Positions 8,398 to 17,150 of a stretch of DNA of 64,000 nucleotides are shown piece after piece. Origin of the DNA: Streptomyces populi (GTDB lineage: Bacteria > Actinomycetota > Actinomycetes > Streptomycetales > Streptomycetaceae); NCBI RefSeq assembly GCF_002911015.1, contig NZ_KZ626841.1:170054-234053 (forward strand), read 5' to 3'. The first letter of the stretch is position 1. Every line of letters begins with the position of its first letter. The translations under genes were made by a program, and so were the position numbers. Under the pieces are notes generated by a model. It ran no database searches. It had not been told where the DNA came from and was given only the letters and a program-made list of their open reading frames with translations.

Positions 8398-9408
8398 GTG
8401 TCTGATGACTCTGTGGTGGCTGCACAGAAGATGCGCCGGCCGGCCGTCGTCGCCCTTCAGACGCTCGTGATCGCCGCCTGCTACTACGGAGCAGGACGGC
8501 TGGGACTCATGCGGCGGCTCACAGTCGAAGGGGCGGTGTTCACGCCCATCTGGCCGCCCACCGGTGTGGCCGTCGCCGCCCTGCTGCTCATCGGGCTGCG
8601 GGCATGGCCCGGGATCGCGATCGGGGCCCTTCTGGTCATCCTGTCCCTCTCCTCGTTCTCCTCGCTCGAACTCTCCGCGGCGGGCATCGTCGCGGGCAAC
8701 ACCGTCGCCCCCGTGTGCGCCTGGCTCCTGCTGCGCGCGGTGCACTTCCGCACCGATCTCAGCCGGTTCCGCGACGGACTGGCCCTGGTGTTCCTGGCGG
8801 CCCTGGGCGCCATGACGATCAGCGCGAGCGTGGACGTCGGCCTGCTGGTGGTCACGGGCAAACTCGCCCTGGGTGACTTCTGGCCGGTCTGGCTGGCGTG
8901 GTGGGTGGGCGACGCGATGGGCGTCCTGATCGTCACCCCGGTCATCCTGATGCTGTACACCGTACGGCCCCCGATAAGCCTGGCGCGGTGGAAGGAGGCC
9001 GCCGTGATCATCGTCGCGGCCGGCGTCATGGTGCCGGTCGCCACCCGCAGTTCCATCAGCATGCTGTTCCTGATCTATCCGCTGCTGATCTGGGCGGCCC
9101 TCAGATTCGAACTCCCGGGCAGCCTGGTGTGCGCCCTCTTCGCCTCCGTCATGGCCACCGTCGCGGCCACGGAGGACGCCGGTCCGTTCCACCGGCTGAG
9201 CCATACCGAGGTCATGATCAAACTACAGGCCTTCAACGGGACCATGGCCCTGACGGCCCTCCTCCTGTCCGCCGTGATCACCGAACAGCGCAACACCCGG
9301 CGCTCCGTGGAGCTGGCATGCCAGGAGCTGGTGGAGGTCCTCGAGCACCTGACCGCCGGGAACCCCACGCCCAGACCGCCGCCCGAGGAGGGAGAAGGCC
9401 GGGGCTGA
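8398..9408 (+). CDS. Stand-alone MASE1 domain integral membrane protein
   Basis: The 336-residue protein is mostly membrane helices (about eight). It carries the MASE1 hallmarks: ACYYGAGRLGL near residue 25, TPIWPPTGVAVAALLL, and FWPVWLAWWVGDAMGVLIVTPVIL near residue 165. MASE1 is a membrane sensor usually fused to kinase, cyclase or SpoIIE outputs. Here the protein ends after the last helix with about 45 polar residues, so it has no output domain. The start is GTG 8398 with AGGG eight bases before it. Its location just after a single-domain SpoIIE phosphatase suggests the sensor and output are split into two genes. Confidence 0.85.
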   Translation: MSDDSVVAAQKMRRPAVVALQTLVIAACYYGAGRLGLMRRLTVEGAVFTPIWPPTGVAVAALLLIGLRAWPGIAIGALLVILSLSSFSSLELSAAGIVAGNTVAPVCAWLLLRAVHFRTDLSRFRDGLALVFLAALGAMTISASVDVGLLVVTGKLALGDFWPVWLAWWVGDAMGVLIVTPVILMLYTVRPPISLARWKEAAVIIVAAGVMVPVATRSSISMLFLIYPLLIWAALRFELPGSLVCALFASVMATVAATEDAGPFHRLSHTEVMIKLQAFNGTMALTALLLSAVITEQRNTRRSVELACQELVEVLEHLTAGNPTPRPPPEEGEGRG

Positions 9409-9525
9409 CGCCGTGGTCTCCCACCGTTGTCCGGACGCCCTCCCGGAGGCACCGTGCCACCACGCGGCCCGGTGGGGAAAGATGAGACCACCAGCGAGGA
9501 ACCACCGACGTGGAGGTACGGGCAC

Positions 9526-11166
9526 ATGCAGCACGAGAGAGCGGGCCGGCCGGCCGACCCCGAGGACCTCGTCGACGTGGCCCGTCTGGTCACCGCCTAC
9601 TACGCGCTCCACCCCGACCCGGCCGAACCCGGCCAGCGCGTCGCCTTCGGCACGTCCGGACACCGCGGCTCGTCCCTGGCGACCGCGTTCAACGAGGACC
9701 ACATCGCCGCGACGAGCCAGGCCATCTGCGAGTACCGCGACGGCCGGGGCACCGACGGTCCGCTCTTCCTGGGCGCCGACAGCCACGCGCTCTCGGAACC
9801 CGCGAAGGTCACCGCCCTGGAGGTGTTCGCGGCCAACGACGTGACGGTGCTCCTCGACGCCGCGGACGGCTACACGCCCACCCCGGCGGTGTCGCACGCC
9901 ATCCTCACGTACAACCGCGGACGGTCCGCGGGTCTCGCGGACGGTGTGGTGGTCACCCCCTCCCACAATCCGCCGGCGGACGGCGGCTTCAAGTACAACC
10001 CGCCGAACGGCGGCCCGGCCGGCTCCGAGGCGACCTCCTGGATCCAGGACCGGGCCAACGAACTCATCAGGGACGGCCTCAAGGACGTACGGCGCGTCCC
10101 GTACGCGAGGGCGCTCGCCGCACCCGGCACCGGCCGGTACGACTTCCTCGGCACCTACGTGGCCGATCTGCCGCAGGTGCTGGACCTGGACGCGATCCGC
10201 GCGGCCGGGGTCCGTATCGGCGCCGACCCGCTGGGCGGGGCCTCGGTCGCCTACTGGGGGCGCATCGCCGAACAGCACGGGCTGGACCTGACCGTGGTCA
10301 ATCCGCTCACCGACCCCACCTGGCGGTTCATGACGCTGGACTGGGACGGCAAGATCCGGATGGACTGCTCCTCGCCGTACGCGATGGCCTCGCTCATCGA
10401 GCGGCGCGACCGCTTCCAGATCTCCACGGGCAACGACGCCGACGCCGACCGCCACGGGATCGTCACCCCCGACGGCGGCCTCATGAACCCCAACCACTAT
10501 CTCGCCGCCGCCATCGCCTACCTCTACACCCACCGGGAGCGGTGGCCCGCCGGGACGGGGGTCGGCAAGACACTGGTGTCGTCCGGAATGATCGACCGGG
10601 TCGCCGCAGACCTCGGCCGGCGCCTGGTCGAGGTGCCCGTCGGGTTCAAGTGGTTCGTGGACGGGCTGGTCGACGGCTCCCTCGGGTTCGGCGGCGAGGA
10701 GTCGGCGGGCGCCTCCTTCCTGCGCCGCGACGGCTCCGTCTGGACCACCGACAAGGACGGCATCATCCTGGCCCTGCTCGCCTCCGAGATCACGGGAGTC
10801 ACCGGGAAGACGCCCTCCGAGCACTACGCGGGCCTCACCGAGCGCTTCGGGGAGCCCGCCTACGAGCGCATCGACGCCCCGGCGACGCGCGAGGAGAAGG
10901 CCCTGCTGGCCAAGCTCTCGCCCGCGCAGATCACCACCGACACGCTCGCCGGGGAGACGGTCACCGCGGTGCTCACGGAGGCGCCCGGCAACGGCGCGCC
11001 CATCGGCGGCATCAAGGTGACCACCGAGAACGCCTGGTTCGCGGCCCGCCCGTCGGGCACCGAGGACGTGTACAAGATCTACGCGGAGTCGTTCCTCGGA
11101 ACCGATCACCTGCGCCGGGTGCAGGACGAGGCGAAGGCGGTGGTCTCGGCGGCGCTGTCCGGCTGA
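9526..11166 (+). CDS. pgm: Phosphoglucomutase (alpha-D-glucose phosphate-specific)
   Basis: The 546-residue enzyme interconverts glucose 1-phosphate and glucose 6-phosphate in the cytoplasm and feeds glycogen, trehalose and cell-wall sugars. The catalytic phosphoserine loop [14 protein letters not shown] places Ser at residue 146. The magnesium loop is [10 protein letters not shown], the sugar loop [10 protein letters not shown], and the phosphate-binding loop [15 protein letters not shown]. Length matches the bacterial Pgm family. ATG 9526 is preceded by TGGAGG with nine bases of spacing; an upstream in-frame ATG at 9427 lacks this. It lies downstream of the MASE1 gene but with a 117-bp gap and probably its own promoter. 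Confidence 0.97.
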   Translation: MQHERAGRPADPEDLVDVARLVTAYYALHPDPAEPGQRVAFGTSGHRGSSLATAFNEDHIAATSQAICEYRDGRGTDGPLFLGADSHALSEPAKVTALEVFAANDVTVLLDAADGYTPTPAVSHAILTYNRGRSAGLADGVVVTPSHNPPADGGFKYNPPNGGPAGSEATSWIQDRANELIRDGLKDVRRVPYARALAAPGTGRYDFLGTYVADLPQVLDLDAIRAAGVRIGADPLGGASVAYWGRIAEQHGLDLTVVNPLTDPTWRFMTLDWDGKIRMDCSSPYAMASLIERRDRFQISTGNDADADRHGIVTPDGGLMNPNHYLAAAIAYLYTHRERWPAGTGVGKTLVSSGMIDRVAADLGRRLVEVPVGFKWFVDGLVDGSLGFGGEESAGASFLRRDGSVWTTDKDGIILALLASEITGVTGKTPSEHYAGLTERFGEPAYERIDAPATREEKALLAKLSPAQITTDTLAGETVTAVLTEAPGNGAPIGGIKVTTENAWFAARPSGTEDVYKIYAESFLGTDHLRRVQDEAKAVVSAALSG

Positions 11167-11175
11167 GACCGGGCC

Positions 11176-11209
11176 GAAGGCGCCGTGGGCCCCGCGCCAC
11201 GGCGCCTTC
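11176..11209. terminator. Bidirectional terminator between pgm and the serine hydrolase
   Basis: GAAGGCGCCGTGG (11176-11188) pairs perfectly with 11197-11209 around an 8-base loop. It lies between two convergent genes and overlaps the stop codon of the leftward one, so it can serve both. Confidence 0.85.
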
Positions 11210-12326
11210 AGCCGTACATCGCCACCCGGTACAGCGCCGCGAGCGCCTCGTCGACGGGATGGGGCTCCGGCATCCCGGAGGAGTCGAGCCCGTTCCACCG
11301 CTGCGCGTTCACCGCGACCGCCAGCTGCCTCCGGCCGTCCGCGCGGGTCATCGCCAGCGCCCCACCGCCCCAGACCGTGCCGCCGTGGCCCCAGAAGGGG
11401 TCCCGCCCGGGACCCTCCGTCGGATGCAGGCCCAGGCCGTAGTCGATGGTCCTGAGTTCCTGGGAGACGACCGGGACCGTGCGCCGCATCTCCGCCAGCG
11501 ACGACGGTCCGACGATCTCCCCGGCCAGCAGCAGACCGTAGAAACGGTTGAGGTCCGAGACGGTCGATATCAGCGAGGCCGACGGTCCCACCCATGACAT
11601 GTCGAACACGCTGTAGTCGCGCGGCGGGTCGATCATGCCGAACCACATCTCGTAGAGCCGTGAGTGCGGCCCGTCGACGTACGGCCCTTCGGGGAACCCG
11701 GTGTCCCGGAGCCCCGCGCGCTCGATGACGTCCTCGGTGACGCGCCGCTCGGCCGTCGTGCCGGTCACCCGCTCCAGGAGCTGGGCGAGGAGCAGGTAGT
11801 TGGTGTTCGAGTACACCCCGGGGGTGCCGCCCGGGGCGCCGGACGCGGGTGCGGTGACCCCCGTCTCGATCAGTTCGAGGGGGTCGAACCGCGTGAACCG
11901 GTGGTCGTCCAGGCTCTCGGGTCCGGTGTCCGCGAGGACGGGGTACGGCTTGAGCGAGGGATAGGCGTACGGCAGGTACTCGGCGAGGCCGCTGGTGTGG
12001 TTGAGCAGCATCCGGACCGTGATCGCCTCGCCGCGTTCGCCGGGAACCAGCTCCGGAAGGTACCGGCCGATCGGTGTGTCGAGTCCGATCCGGTCCTCCT
12101 CGACCTGCCGGAGCACGGCTGCGGCGGTGAAGGTCTTGGTGATGCTGCCGACCCGGTGCCGCATGTCGGCGGTGACGGGGCGGCCGGTGGTGACGTCGGC
12201 GACCCCGGCGGCGCCGCGCCAGACCTGGTCGCCGTCCCGCACTTCGGCGAACAGGCCGGGCATCCCGGCGCGGTGGACGTTCTCGAGGGCGGCTTCCAGT
12301 GCCGCTGGATCCAGTGCGTTCTTCAC
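11208..12326 (-). CDS. Serine hydrolase, beta-lactamase/D-alanyl-D-alanine carboxypeptidase family
   Basis: The 372-residue protein has the class C beta-lactamase-like motifs: SxxK as VGSITKTFTAAAV (about residue 59), YxN as YSNTNYLLLAQLLERV, and HGG as FWGHGGTVWGGG. These give an acyl-enzyme serine hydrolase acting on esters, peptides or beta-lactams. No signal peptide is seen, so it may be cytoplasmic, unlike a typical secreted carboxypeptidase. The start is GTG 12326 with AAAGGA upstream. It diverges from a TetR gene, and a perfect 17-bp palindrome sits between its -35 and -10, so repression by that TetR is likely. Its substrate is unknown. Confidence 0.88.
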   Translation of the reverse strand: MKNALDPAALEAALENVHRAGMPGLFAEVRDGDQVWRGAAGVADVTTGRPVTADMRHRVGSITKTFTAAAVLRQVEEDRIGLDTPIGRYLPELVPGERGEAITVRMLLNHTSGLAEYLPYAYPSLKPYPVLADTGPESLDDHRFTRFDPLELIETGVTAPASGAPGGTPGVYSNTNYLLLAQLLERVTGTTAERRVTEDVIERAGLRDTGFPEGPYVDGPHSRLYEMWFGMIDPPRDYSVFDMSWVGPSASLISTVSDLNRFYGLLLAGEIVGPSSLAEMRRTVPVVSQELRTIDYGLGLHPTEGPGRDPFWGHGGTVWGGGALAMTRADGRRQLAVAVNAQRWNGLDSSGMPEPHPVDEALAALYRVAMYG

Positions 12327-12462
12327 GTCATGCGTCCTTTCGCACGTCCTGGAGCGGGCTCCGTCCCGGCCGCCCGACCCCGGTTGCCCGAACCCGGGCG
12401 ACAGGGCACGAGCGGCCTGCCGGCCCGCCTCCCGTCGAGGTGTCGGGCAGGCCCTTGTCCTC

Positions 12463-12490
12463 ATTATGCACGCAGTGCGTGCAACGCCAA
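12463..12490 (-). promoter_or_regulatory. Promoter with TetR palindrome inside the spacer
   Basis: On the minus strand TTGGCG (12490-12485), a 16-bp spacer and CATAAT (12468-12463) form a good sigma-70-type promoter for the serine hydrolase. The palindrome TGCACGCA-G-TGCGTGCA (12467-12483) fills the spacer. A repressor bound there would block polymerase directly. Confidence 0.8.
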
Positions 12491-12540
12491 GTGCAATGCC
12501 AGGCGCATCAGCTAGGCTGAAGTCCGGCGAGAGGAGCGGA

Positions 12541-13233
12541 ATGACGGGCCGAAGGCGTTGGTCGACCGAGGAGATCCTGGACGTGGCGGCGGAGCTGCTG
12601 TGCACGAGCGACCCGGACTCGTTCAGCGTGCGCAAGCTGGCGGCGGCCCTCGGGACCGACTCCTCCAGCCTCTACCGGCACTTCCGCAGCAAGACCGAAC
12701 TGCTGCGCGCGGTCGCCGACCGGATCCTCCTGACCGCCATGGACGGCTACCGCGCCGAGGGCGACTGGAGACAGCGGATCATGACCCTGGCCCTGCGGGT
12801 GAGGGACGCCTTCGGCCGGCAGCCCCAGCTCGCGGCGGTCTGGGGACGCCACGTCTCGAGCGGCACCGGTTCCCGGCTGGTCATGGAAGAGGCGCTGCAG
12901 GCGCTGCGCGCCTCGGGGCTGCCCGACGAGGAGATCCCGGCGCGCTACCACCGGATCGCGGTCCTCGTCTCCGCGCTGATCGCTTCCGAGGCCGGGGTCG
13001 ACACGGTCACTCCGGAAGAGCGCGAACAGGGCATGGAGCTGTTCCGGGTGGCGGTACTGGGCGCCGACCCCGAACGCTTCCCGGCCCTGGCCCACTTCGC
13101 CCGTGACATCCGTCCCCTCGTGGTGGACCGCCGCGCCGCGTTCGAGGAGATCCTCGCCGCCCAGCTCGACCAGGTCGAGAACGCGGTCCGCCCGGGCCGG
13201 ACGGCCGGTTCCGGAGTGCCCGCGGACGACTGA
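12541..13233 (+). CDS. TetR/AcrR family regulator
   Basis: The 230-residue protein has an N-terminal HTH (about residues 8-55, STEEILDVAAELL ... FSVRKLAAALGTDSSSLYRHFRSKTELL) and a TetR_C-type C-terminal half (MTLALRVRDAFGRQPQLAAVWGRH). The start ATG 12541 has a strong GAGAGGAG site. It is divergent from the serine hydrolase gene and most likely binds the palindrome at 12467-12483, repressing the hydrolase and perhaps itself. The inducer is unknown. The Ser-Ser-Leu-Tyr-Arg-His recognition helix is of the TetR-proper subtype, often linked to resistance or modifying enzymes. Confidence 0.92.
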   Translation: MTGRRRWSTEEILDVAAELLCTSDPDSFSVRKLAAALGTDSSSLYRHFRSKTELLRAVADRILLTAMDGYRAEGDWRQRIMTLALRVRDAFGRQPQLAAVWGRHVSSGTGSRLVMEEALQALRASGLPDEEIPARYHRIAVLVSALIASEAGVDTVTPEEREQGMELFRVAVLGADPERFPALAHFARDIRPLVVDRRAAFEEILAAQLDQVENAVRPGRTAGSGVPADD

Positions 13234-13396
13234 ACGACCGCGGGCGCGGAGGGTCCCACGGCCTGGCCGCGCGGGCCCGGCTGCCGCGTGTCAGTGTGGA
13301 CCGGGGGCCGTGCGACCGCGAGACCGCGAGGGTCTCGGGTGCCGGGCCCCGGACCGCCGAGCCGTCGGACCGACGATTCAGAGGAGGAGGCGGCGC

Positions 13397-13780
13397 GTGG
13401 AGGAGAGGGAATTCGTCCAAGCGGTGTCGGAGCGCACGGGCCTGTCACGACAGGAGTCGGCCGATCTGACACGGGCCACGCTGGAGACGCTCGCCCATCG
13501 GCTGAGCGGGGGCGAGGACCGGGCACTGGAGCTGGAGCTCCCGGAGGGCCTGGCCGAGTCCGTGCGGCGAGGTGCCACCTCGGCCATCGAGGCCTTCGGC
13601 TACGACGAGGCCGTACGGCGTGTCGCCGAACGCAACGTGCTCAAGAAGGAAGAGGCCGACAGTGGTGTCCGGGCCGTGCTCGTGACGCTGCGCGAGGCGA
13701 TCAGCGAGAAGGAGTTCGGCAACATGATGTCGCAGCTCGGAGCCGATTTCGCCCACCCGGTCGAGGAGTTCGCCGGCTGA
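13397..13780 (+). CDS. DUF2267 domain protein
   Basis: The 127-residue helical protein fits DUF2267: an opening EFVQAVSERTGLSRQESADLTRATLETLAHRLSGGE, a middle LPEGLAESVR, and a second similar helical repeat ending FGNMMSQLGADFA. The function of the family is not known; it often appears beside stress genes. GTG 13397 has a very strong GAGGAGGAGG site six bases upstream. Coding potential further upstream is weak. It converges on the ABM monooxygenase gene, separated by a strong hairpin. Confidence 0.87.
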   Translation: MEEREFVQAVSERTGLSRQESADLTRATLETLAHRLSGGEDRALELELPEGLAESVRRGATSAIEAFGYDEAVRRVAERNVLKKEEADSGVRAVLVTLREAISEKEFGNMMSQLGADFAHPVEEFAG

Positions 13781-13830
13781 CCCGCCGCGCCTTTTCACGG
13801 GGGCGTGATCCCGGGATCCCGTTCCCGAGT

Positions 13831-13866
13831 CCGGCCCGGCCCCGTTCCGTCACGGGGCCGGGCCGG
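13831..13866. terminator. Bidirectional terminator
   Basis: A 15-bp perfect stem (CCGGCCCGGCCCCGT at 13831-13845 with 13852-13866) around a 6-base loop lies between the convergent DUF2267 and ABM genes. Confidence 0.85.
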
Positions 13867-13873
13867 AGCGCTC

Positions 13874-14206
13874 CTAGGACTGTTCCCCGACGGTCATCTC
13901 GCCCAGGAGGGACCAGTCGTCCTGGGGGATCTTCACGTTCACGATGCGCGGTGTCGAGGTCAGGTGGTCGGGCATGAGCTGCTGAGCGGCCTTGAAGTGC
14001 GCGGACTGTACATGGGCCGCCCCGGCCTCGTCGTCGCGGAAGGCCTCGACCAGGACGTACTCCGTCGGGTCGTCGAGGCTCCGGGACCAGTCGAACCACA
14101 GACAGCCGGGCTCGGCGCGGGTGGCGGCCGTGAACTCGGCGGTGATCTCCGGCCACTTCTCCGCGTCCTCGGGGCGGACGTTGAACTTGACGGTAATGAA
14201 GATCAT
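13874..14206 (-). CDS. Antibiotic biosynthesis monooxygenase (ABM) domain protein
   Basis: The 110-residue single-domain protein starts MIFITVKFNVRPEDAEKWPE and contains EPGCLWFDWSRSLDDPTEYVLVEAFRDDEAGAAHVQSAHF. This is the ferredoxin-like ABM dimer fold found in quinol monooxygenases (YgiN type), which oxidise aromatic or quinol substrates without a cofactor. Length and motif order are normal for the family. The start ATG 14206 has GAGGAG six bases upstream. The gene is solitary and diverges from the DUF2975-XRE pair, sharing the gap that holds the AT-rich repeats, so common control is possible. Confidence 0.87.
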   Translation of the reverse strand: MIFITVKFNVRPEDAEKWPEITAEFTAATRAEPGCLWFDWSRSLDDPTEYVLVEAFRDDEAGAAHVQSAHFKAAQQLMPDHLTSTPRIVNVKIPQDDWSLLGEMTVGEQS

Positions 14207-14377
14207 GAGGGCTCCTCGGATCGCTGTCGAGTCATTCTGTGCCGTCCGCGGTCGTTGGACATCATGAGCCTGTGGGCCGACCGGGGGAACCCCGCGATGC
14301 GGCCACCTCTTCCGGAGCCGCCCCTCGGACCGTCCTGCCGTCTCTCGAACTTCCTTGCGGAGTCCCGCCGGGCTATG

Positions 14378-14409
14378 TATCGTTTTTCGATAACATCGAT
14401 AATCGATAT
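14378..14409 (+). promoter_or_regulatory. AT-rich TCGATA repeat operator upstream of DUF2975-XRE
   Basis: Inverted repeats TATCG-TTTTT-CGATA (14378-14392) and ATCGAT-A-ATCGAT (14395-14407) lie side by side, and TCGATA occurs three times in direct order. The block is strikingly AT-rich for this genome and ends ten bases before the DUF2975 start. An operator for the small XRE protein of the same operon is the simplest reading. Confidence 0.65.
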
Positions 14410-14418
14410 GGGGGAGTC

Positions 14419-15063
14419 ATGGCGAGGCTGCGCAATCCACTGGAACCGATGTCGAGTGCGGTCACGGTCGTCGTGACGCTGTTCGCGGTGTTCATGGTGC
14501 TGGGCGTGTTCGGTTCGATGTTCCTGGACGGGGTGCACGTCCTCGGCATCGGCGACAAGTCCGTCTGTGTCACGGACACGACCGAGACGGTGGGCACCGA
14601 CGCGGAACCGCACATGGGGTTCAGGGCGGCACCGGGAGCGACGATGGGCCTGGACGCCAGTCCGAACTACTGCACCGACGACCCCAGCACGGCTCAGAGC
14701 CTGCTCAACACCGCGACCAAGGTTCCCGACTTCGTCTTCACCGTCGGGGCGCTCCTGCTCGTTCTCCGGCTGATCCGGGGTGCCGAGGGCGACGGCCTCT
14801 ACACCGCGCGGACGGCGGAGCGGCTGCGCAGGGTGGGCTGGTGGCTGCTGGCCGGCAGCGTGCTCGCCGCGATCGCGGAGTCCGTGAGCGAGAAGGCACT
14901 GATCGGCTCTCTGAGCAGGGGCGGCGACGTCAGTGCCCTCTCCGGGCTGATTTCGTGGGACGCTCCCTACATGGCGATATTCACCGGCCTCGGCGTCCTC
15001 TCCTTCGCGCGGATCATGCGCGTCGGCGTCACCATGCGAGAAGACCTCGACGGAACGGTCTGA
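14419..15063 (+). CDS. DUF2975 membrane protein
   Basis: The 214-residue protein has four predicted membrane helices: about residues 12-36, 95-115, 133-153 and 178-198. A loop after helix 1 includes two Cys residues (near 54 and 75) that could form an extracytoplasmic disulfide. DUF2975 proteins are multi-helix membrane proteins that nearly always sit before a small XRE regulator, as here. The function is unknown; a signal receptor that controls the XRE protein is a plausible role. ATG 14419 has GGGGAG directly upstream. The stop overlaps the next start (TGATG), so translation is coupled. Confidence 0.85.
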   Translation: MARLRNPLEPMSSAVTVVVTLFAVFMVLGVFGSMFLDGVHVLGIGDKSVCVTDTTETVGTDAEPHMGFRAAPGATMGLDASPNYCTDDPSTAQSLLNTATKVPDFVFTVGALLLVLRLIRGAEGDGLYTARTAERLRRVGWWLLAGSVLAAIAESVSEKALIGSLSRGGDVSALSGLISWDAPYMAIFTGLGVLSFARIMRVGVTMREDLDGTV

Positions 15064-15290
15064 TGCCCGAGGACAAGGAGGAGCACGGGATCGAGGTCCA
15101 TCTCGACCGTCTGCTCGAAGAACGCGGGATGACCCTGACGGAGCTCGCCGACCGGGTCGGTGTCACCCATGTGAACCTGTCGATCCTGAAGAACGGCAGG
15201 GCCAGAGCCGTACGGTTCACGACGCTGACGCGGCTCTGCGAGGTACTGGAGTGTCAGCCGGGAGACATCCTCAGCCACCGTCCGGGCTGA
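15063..15290 (+). CDS. Small XRE-family (Cro/CI-like, YozG type) regulator
   Basis: The 75-residue protein is a bare helix-turn-helix: VHLDRLLEERGMTLTELADRVGVTHVNLSILKNGRARAVRFTTLTRLCEVLECQPGDIL. It belongs to the XRE group that pairs with DUF2975 membrane proteins. ATG 15063 overlaps the TGA stop of the DUF2975 gene. It probably binds the TCGATA repeats before the operon. Whether the membrane partner sequesters it is not known. Confidence 0.9.
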   Translation: MPEDKEEHGIEVHLDRLLEERGMTLTELADRVGVTHVNLSILKNGRARAVRFTTLTRLCEVLECQPGDILSHRPG

Positions 15291-15314
15291 GGGCGGAGCC
15301 CGCGGTCCGCCCTC
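15289..15314. terminator. Hairpin terminator after the XRE gene
   Basis: GAGGGCGGA (15289-15297) pairs with TCCGCCCTC (15306-15314) around an 8-base loop. It overlaps the XRE stop codon and faces the convergent PAP2 gene. Confidence 0.65.
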
Positions 15315-15391
15315 GGGCTCCGTCTCGTCCCCGCGCCCGGCCGCCCCGCCGGGCCGTTCCCGGGCCGCAGGACGGAGAGTCGGACGGACCG

Positions 15392-16195
15392 TCAGGTGGT
15401 GGCCCGTTCCCCCGCTCCGCCGGGGGTCCCGGCCTCGGGCCGTTCATCGGTGAGTTCGGGTTCCAGGCCTTCGGCGACGGGGGCCCGGGGCCTTCCGGTG
15501 TCGGCCCGCCAGGCCTCGAACGCCCAAGCCGTGAAGGCCACGACGGTCAGCCCGAGCAGCCAGCCGCCCAGCACGTCACTGAACCAGTGGACGCCCAGGG
15601 CGACACGGGTGAAGCCGACACCGACGACGGAGAGGACCGCGGCGCCCCAGCACGGCGCGCGCCAGGGACGCGGCACCATGGGCAGCAGGACCAGCAGCAG
15701 GACGGCGAACGAGGTCGTCGCGGTCATCGCGTGGCCCGACGGAAAGGAGAAGCCCGGGGCCCGTGCCACCGGATCCTCCAGCGACGGACGCGCCCGCTCG
15801 ACGACCGTCTTCACCAGGAGCCCGATGAACCCGCCGGCCACGGCCGTCACCGCGGCCCACGCGGCCAGACGCCAGGCCCGGCGGTACACCAGCCAGACGG
15901 TCAGCAGCGCGACGGCCGTGCGCAGGGTGACCGGATCCCAGACCCGGTCGGAGAGGAAGCGCAGCGTACTCGTCCAGGCGGGATGATCGAGGGCGATGAC
16001 GTGCAGCCGACGGGCGGCGCCCGCGTCCAGCCGGCGCAAGGGGCGCCACTGCCCCTCGACCAGGACGAGGAGCAGGCCGAACGGGACCGCGGTGACCGCG
16101 GCCGCCGCGGCCGCGCCGAGCAGCCGGGCGCCGAACCGCCGGTCCGCCTCCCGGCGGCGGTCCCGCAGGTTCCGGACCATGGAGCGCGTCGCCAT
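15392..16195 (-). CDS. PAP2 family phosphatase
   Basis: The 267-residue membrane protein has the three PAP2 motifs: KTVVERARPS (about residue 129), FPSGHAM (about residue 150) and RVALGVHWFSDVLGG (about residue 197). Around six helices are visible. Such enzymes remove phosphate from phosphatidate, undecaprenyl pyrophosphate or related lipids at the outer face of the membrane. It is the last gene of a three-gene operon: its ATG is one base after the YihY stop. The 40 C-terminal residues are polar and variable. Together with the PAP2-DAG kinase fusion upstream, it suggests a lipid phosphate cycle. Confidence 0.92.
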   Translation of the reverse strand: MATRSMVRNLRDRRREADRRFGARLLGAAAAAAVTAVPFGLLLVLVEGQWRPLRRLDAGAARRLHVIALDHPAWTSTLRFLSDRVWDPVTLRTAVALLTVWLVYRRAWRLAAWAAVTAVAGGFIGLLVKTVVERARPSLEDPVARAPGFSFPSGHAMTATTSFAVLLLVLLPMVPRPWRAPCWGAAVLSVVGVGFTRVALGVHWFSDVLGGWLLGLTVVAFTAWAFEAWRADTGRPRAPVAEGLEPELTDERPEAGTPGGAGERATT

Positions 16196-16196
16196 C

Positions 16197-17150
16197 TCAG
16201 ACCCCCGGATCGGGTTGGACCGGACCGGGGCGCCGCGCGCGCGAGGCCTCCAGCTGCGCGGCGAAGGACAGTCCGAGGAACAGGGCGATCGAGGTCAGAT
16301 AAGCCCAGAGCAGCAGCGACATGAAGGCGCTGAGAGGACCGTAGACCGTGTCGAAGGAGCCGCTGAACTCGAGGTAGAAGCTCAGCAGCCAGGTCAGCGC
16401 GGTCCAGAGCACCAGGTACACGGCGGCGCCGAAGGCCAGCCAGGTGTAGCCGGGCTGGTGACGACGGGGCGAACGACGGAAGATCGCGCTGGCCGAGATG
16501 AGGGCGAGGAGCAGCCCGGAGGGCCAACGCAGCACGTCCCAGGCGGTCTTGGCTCCTCCGTCGAGGTGGTAGACGGTCACGACCGCGGACGCCAGGTCGT
16601 CGCCGGCCACCATCAGGACGAAACCGAGGCCGAGCGGGATTCCCGCGCTCAGGGACATGACCAGACCGCGCAGGTACTTCCGGTGGAAGACGCGGTCGCG
16701 CTCATTGCCGTAGATCCGGTTGGCGCCGCGCTCGATCTGGCACATCGCGGTGGTCACGTTGACCAGGGAGAAGGCCAGCCCGAACCACAGGGCGACCTGG
16801 GCCCCGTCGCCCGCCGTGCGCCGGCTGCGGCGCAGCGCGTCGTCGACGACCTCGGCGCTCGGACCCGCGCTGATCCGGCGGATCGTCAGTTCGGCGACCC
16901 GGCCGACGTCCTCGGTGTGCAGGGCCGAGGACAGGCCCACGAACGCGATGGCGAGCGGGACCAGGGCCAGGACCGTCTGCAGGGCGAGCGCACGGGAATG
17001 GCTGAACCCGTCGGCGTAGCGGAACCGGACGAACGCGTCGCGCAGCAGGGGCCAGCCGCCGTACCGGCGCAGGGACGCGAGGGCCTCGTCGGCGGAGAGT
17101 TCGTCGCCGGACATGGCATGGGTCTCCGGCACTCTCGTCGCGGTACCCAT
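16197..17150 (-). CDS. YihY/UPF0761 (BrkB-type) membrane protein
   Basis: The 317-residue protein has six hydrophobic helices and YihY-family features: an early FRYADGFSHSRALALQTVLALVPLAIAFVG, the RIYGNERDRVFHRKYLRGLVMSL segment and the late YGPLSAFMSLLLWAYLTSIALFLG. The family was once called ribonuclease BN, but it is now seen as a membrane protein of unknown or transport-like function. Its ATG follows the stop of the kinase fusion without a gap (TGAATG), so it is translationally coupled. A second, more divergent member is encoded at 58764-59612. Confidence 0.9.
   Translation of the reverse strand: MGTATRVPETHAMSGDELSADEALASLRRYGGWPLLRDAFVRFRYADGFSHSRALALQTVLALVPLAIAFVGLSSALHTEDVGRVAELTIRRISAGPSAEVVDDALRRSRRTAGDGAQVALWFGLAFSLVNVTTAMCQIERGANRIYGNERDRVFHRKYLRGLVMSLSAGIPLGLGFVLMVAGDDLASAVVTVYHLDGGAKTAWDVLRWPSGLLLALISASAIFRRSPRRHQPGYTWLAFGAAVYLVLWTALTWLLSFYLEFSGSFDTVYGPLSAFMSLLLWAYLTSIALFLGLSFAAQLEASRARRPGPVQPDPGV

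Noticed and set aside
7444..9204. Very long open frame on the minus strand across the SpoIIE and MASE1 genes
   Set aside because: It is an antisense shadow produced by GC-rich third positions. Its translation is Gly/Arg/Glu/His-rich with no motif, while the plus strand has clear domains.
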